From contig JAITIS010000053.1 in the NCBI GenBank assembly GCA_031279305.1, forward strand, positions 1 to 5,170: a stretch of DNA of 5,170 nucleotides, in the 5' to 3' direction. Source of the DNA: Candidatus Margulisiibacteriota bacterium (GTDB taxonomy: Bacteria > Margulisbacteria > Termititenacia > Termititenacales > Termititenacaceae). Shown here in pieces: positions 4,932 through 5,170 of this stretch. A program made the translations under genes and the position numbers. Under the pieces are notes generated by a model. That model made no database searches and was not told where the DNA came from. It saw nothing but the letters and a program-made list of their open reading frames with translations. Each line of letters opens with the position of its first letter. Positions within the stretch are counted from its first letter, which is position 1.

Positions 4932-5087
4932 ATGGAAAAAGTAACTAAAACTATCAGAGTGCTAAAAGATAATTGGAAAATAATTGAGAGCATAGCTCAA
5001 GAGAACCATCGAACAATTGGCGGTGAAGTAGATTATATACTTGCAAAGTACATACAAAAATATAATGCAAGAAAAAATAAACTATAA
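4932..5087 (+). CDS. Small ribbon-helix-helix (Arc/MetJ-type) DNA-binding protein
   Basis: This 51-residue protein begins MEKVTKTIRVLKDNWKIIES. Its pattern fits the RHH fold: a short N-terminal strand with alternating residues (VTKTIRV, 4-10), helix 1 (about 12-24, LKDNWKIIESIAQEN), a turn (HRTIGG, 26-31), helix 2 (EVDYILAKYIQKY, 32-44) and a basic tail (NARKNKL). RHH dimers insert the paired strand into the major groove; T5, T7 and R9 are the likely base-reading side chains here. Such proteins serve as repressors, antitoxins, plasmid copy-control proteins or excision factors. No toxin gene follows, so a toxin-antitoxin role is unlikely. Its divergent position next to the integrase points to regulation of that element. 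The ATG lacks a Shine-Dalgarno but sits at the predicted transcription start. The fold assignment is from pattern recognition, not a profile search. Confidence 0.7.
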   Translation: MEKVTKTIRVLKDNWKIIESIAQENHRTIGGEVDYILAKYIQKYNARKNKL

Positions 5088-5170
5088 ATACTTTCCTAAA
5101 ATAATCCTAAGCCACTTCGCGCCGCCGCGGCGCAAATACTCCGTCCATTGCCCGACAGTTACGCGCAAGT
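5082..5170 (-). CDS. Possible C-terminal end of a minus-strand gene entering from the right (uncertain)
   Basis: One minus-strand frame is open from the window edge to a TAG at 5084-5082, giving 28 residues: VTVGQWTEYLRRGGAKWLR followed by IILGKYL. It would overlap the end of the small RHH gene by 3 nt. The first 20 codons lie in GC-rich sequence and the last nine in AT-rich sequence, as if an interrupted gene had acquired a new tail at the element border. A second minus frame is open to a TAG at 5109-5107, and at least one plus frame is also open, so the assignment is weak. No family is recognised. Confidence 0.22.
   Translation of the reverse strand, partial: LRVTVGQWTEYLRRGGAKWLRIILGKYL
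5119..5133. repeat. GC-only 7-bp inverted repeat at the right border
   Basis: GCGCCGC (5119-5125) and GCGGCGC (5127-5133) are perfect inverted copies around a single C, just inside the point where base composition turns GC-rich. No T-run follows on either strand, so it is not a standard terminator. Its role is unknown; it may simply reflect Arg/Ala/Gly codons. Confidence 0.45.

Larger units (their letters stand above)
3687..5110. mobile_element. Putative small integrase-bearing element or island remnant
   Basis: The region between the broken tRNA-Leu fragment and about 5110 is clearly richer in A+T than both flanks. It carries a tyrosine recombinase and a small ribbon-helix-helix protein transcribed divergently, and no housekeeping gene. 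This is the usual left-end layout of an integrated element: tRNA, convergent int, regulator. The composition switches back sharply at about 5110. Boundaries are approximate. TCCTAA occurs at 3693-3698 and at 5105-5110 (also 5094-5099), but that match is short. It could be a complete 1.4-kb element, a decayed one, or the edge of a larger island whose interior is GC-rich. Confidence 0.5.

Noticed and set aside
4932..5087. Antitoxin of a toxin-antitoxin pair
   Set aside because: No toxin gene follows in the same direction; the next sequence is the element border.
5111..5119. CGAAGTGGC of the tRNA fragment (3662-3670) reappearing inverted at 5119-5111 as an element-end inverted repeat
   Set aside because: Only 9 bp match, the flanks do not extend it, and no T-arm precedes it, so chance is the simplest explanation.

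Overview
The window is bacterial. It shows Shine-Dalgarno sites, sigma70-like promoters, a two-subunit bacterial acetyl-CoA carboxyltransferase and ribosomal protein S20. Most of it (about 1-3660) is fairly GC-rich and tightly packed, and reads as chromosomal backbone. Nothing fixes the phylum. An adjacent accD-accA pair with a divergent rpsT suggests a Gram-negative-like or deep-branching uncultured lineage, but that is only a guess.

Layout. (1) On the minus strand, positions 572-1 hold a stand-alone response-regulator receiver protein followed 4 nt later by the start of a family 2 glycosyltransferase that runs off the window. (2) Plus strand 618-1418 encodes an exported SIMPL/DUF541 protein. 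Its promoter lies in the 45-nt gap to the regulator. (3) rpsT (minus, 1678-1427) is convergent with the SIMPL gene and divergent from accD. The two promoters of the rpsT-accD gap appear to share one near-palindromic -10 element, and the accD leader carries a 9-bp inverted repeat abutting its ribosome binding site. (4) accD and accA (1791-3624) form a two-gene operon for the carboxyltransferase half of acetyl-CoA carboxylase, the first step of fatty acid synthesis. A strong hairpin terminator follows.

From about 3685 to 5105 the composition becomes strongly AT-rich and the gene content changes. Directly after the accA terminator lies a tRNA-Leu-like 5' fragment that breaks up in its anticodon arm. 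Next come a tyrosine recombinase (minus strand) and, divergent from it, a 51-residue ribbon-helix-helix DNA-binding protein. Their shared 134-bp intergenic region has three AATAAT motifs phased exactly 10 bp apart, overlapping a TTGACA -35 box. This is a plausible operator for the small protein. The composition returns to GC-rich at about 5110. The simplest reading is a very small (about 1.4 kb) integrase-plus-regulator element, or the residue of a larger island, inserted at or beside a tRNA-Leu gene. The last 60 bases are too short to assign.

The most unusual parts are this compact integrase/RHH module with its phased repeats and tRNA debris, and the symmetric bidirectional promoter between rpsT and accD.
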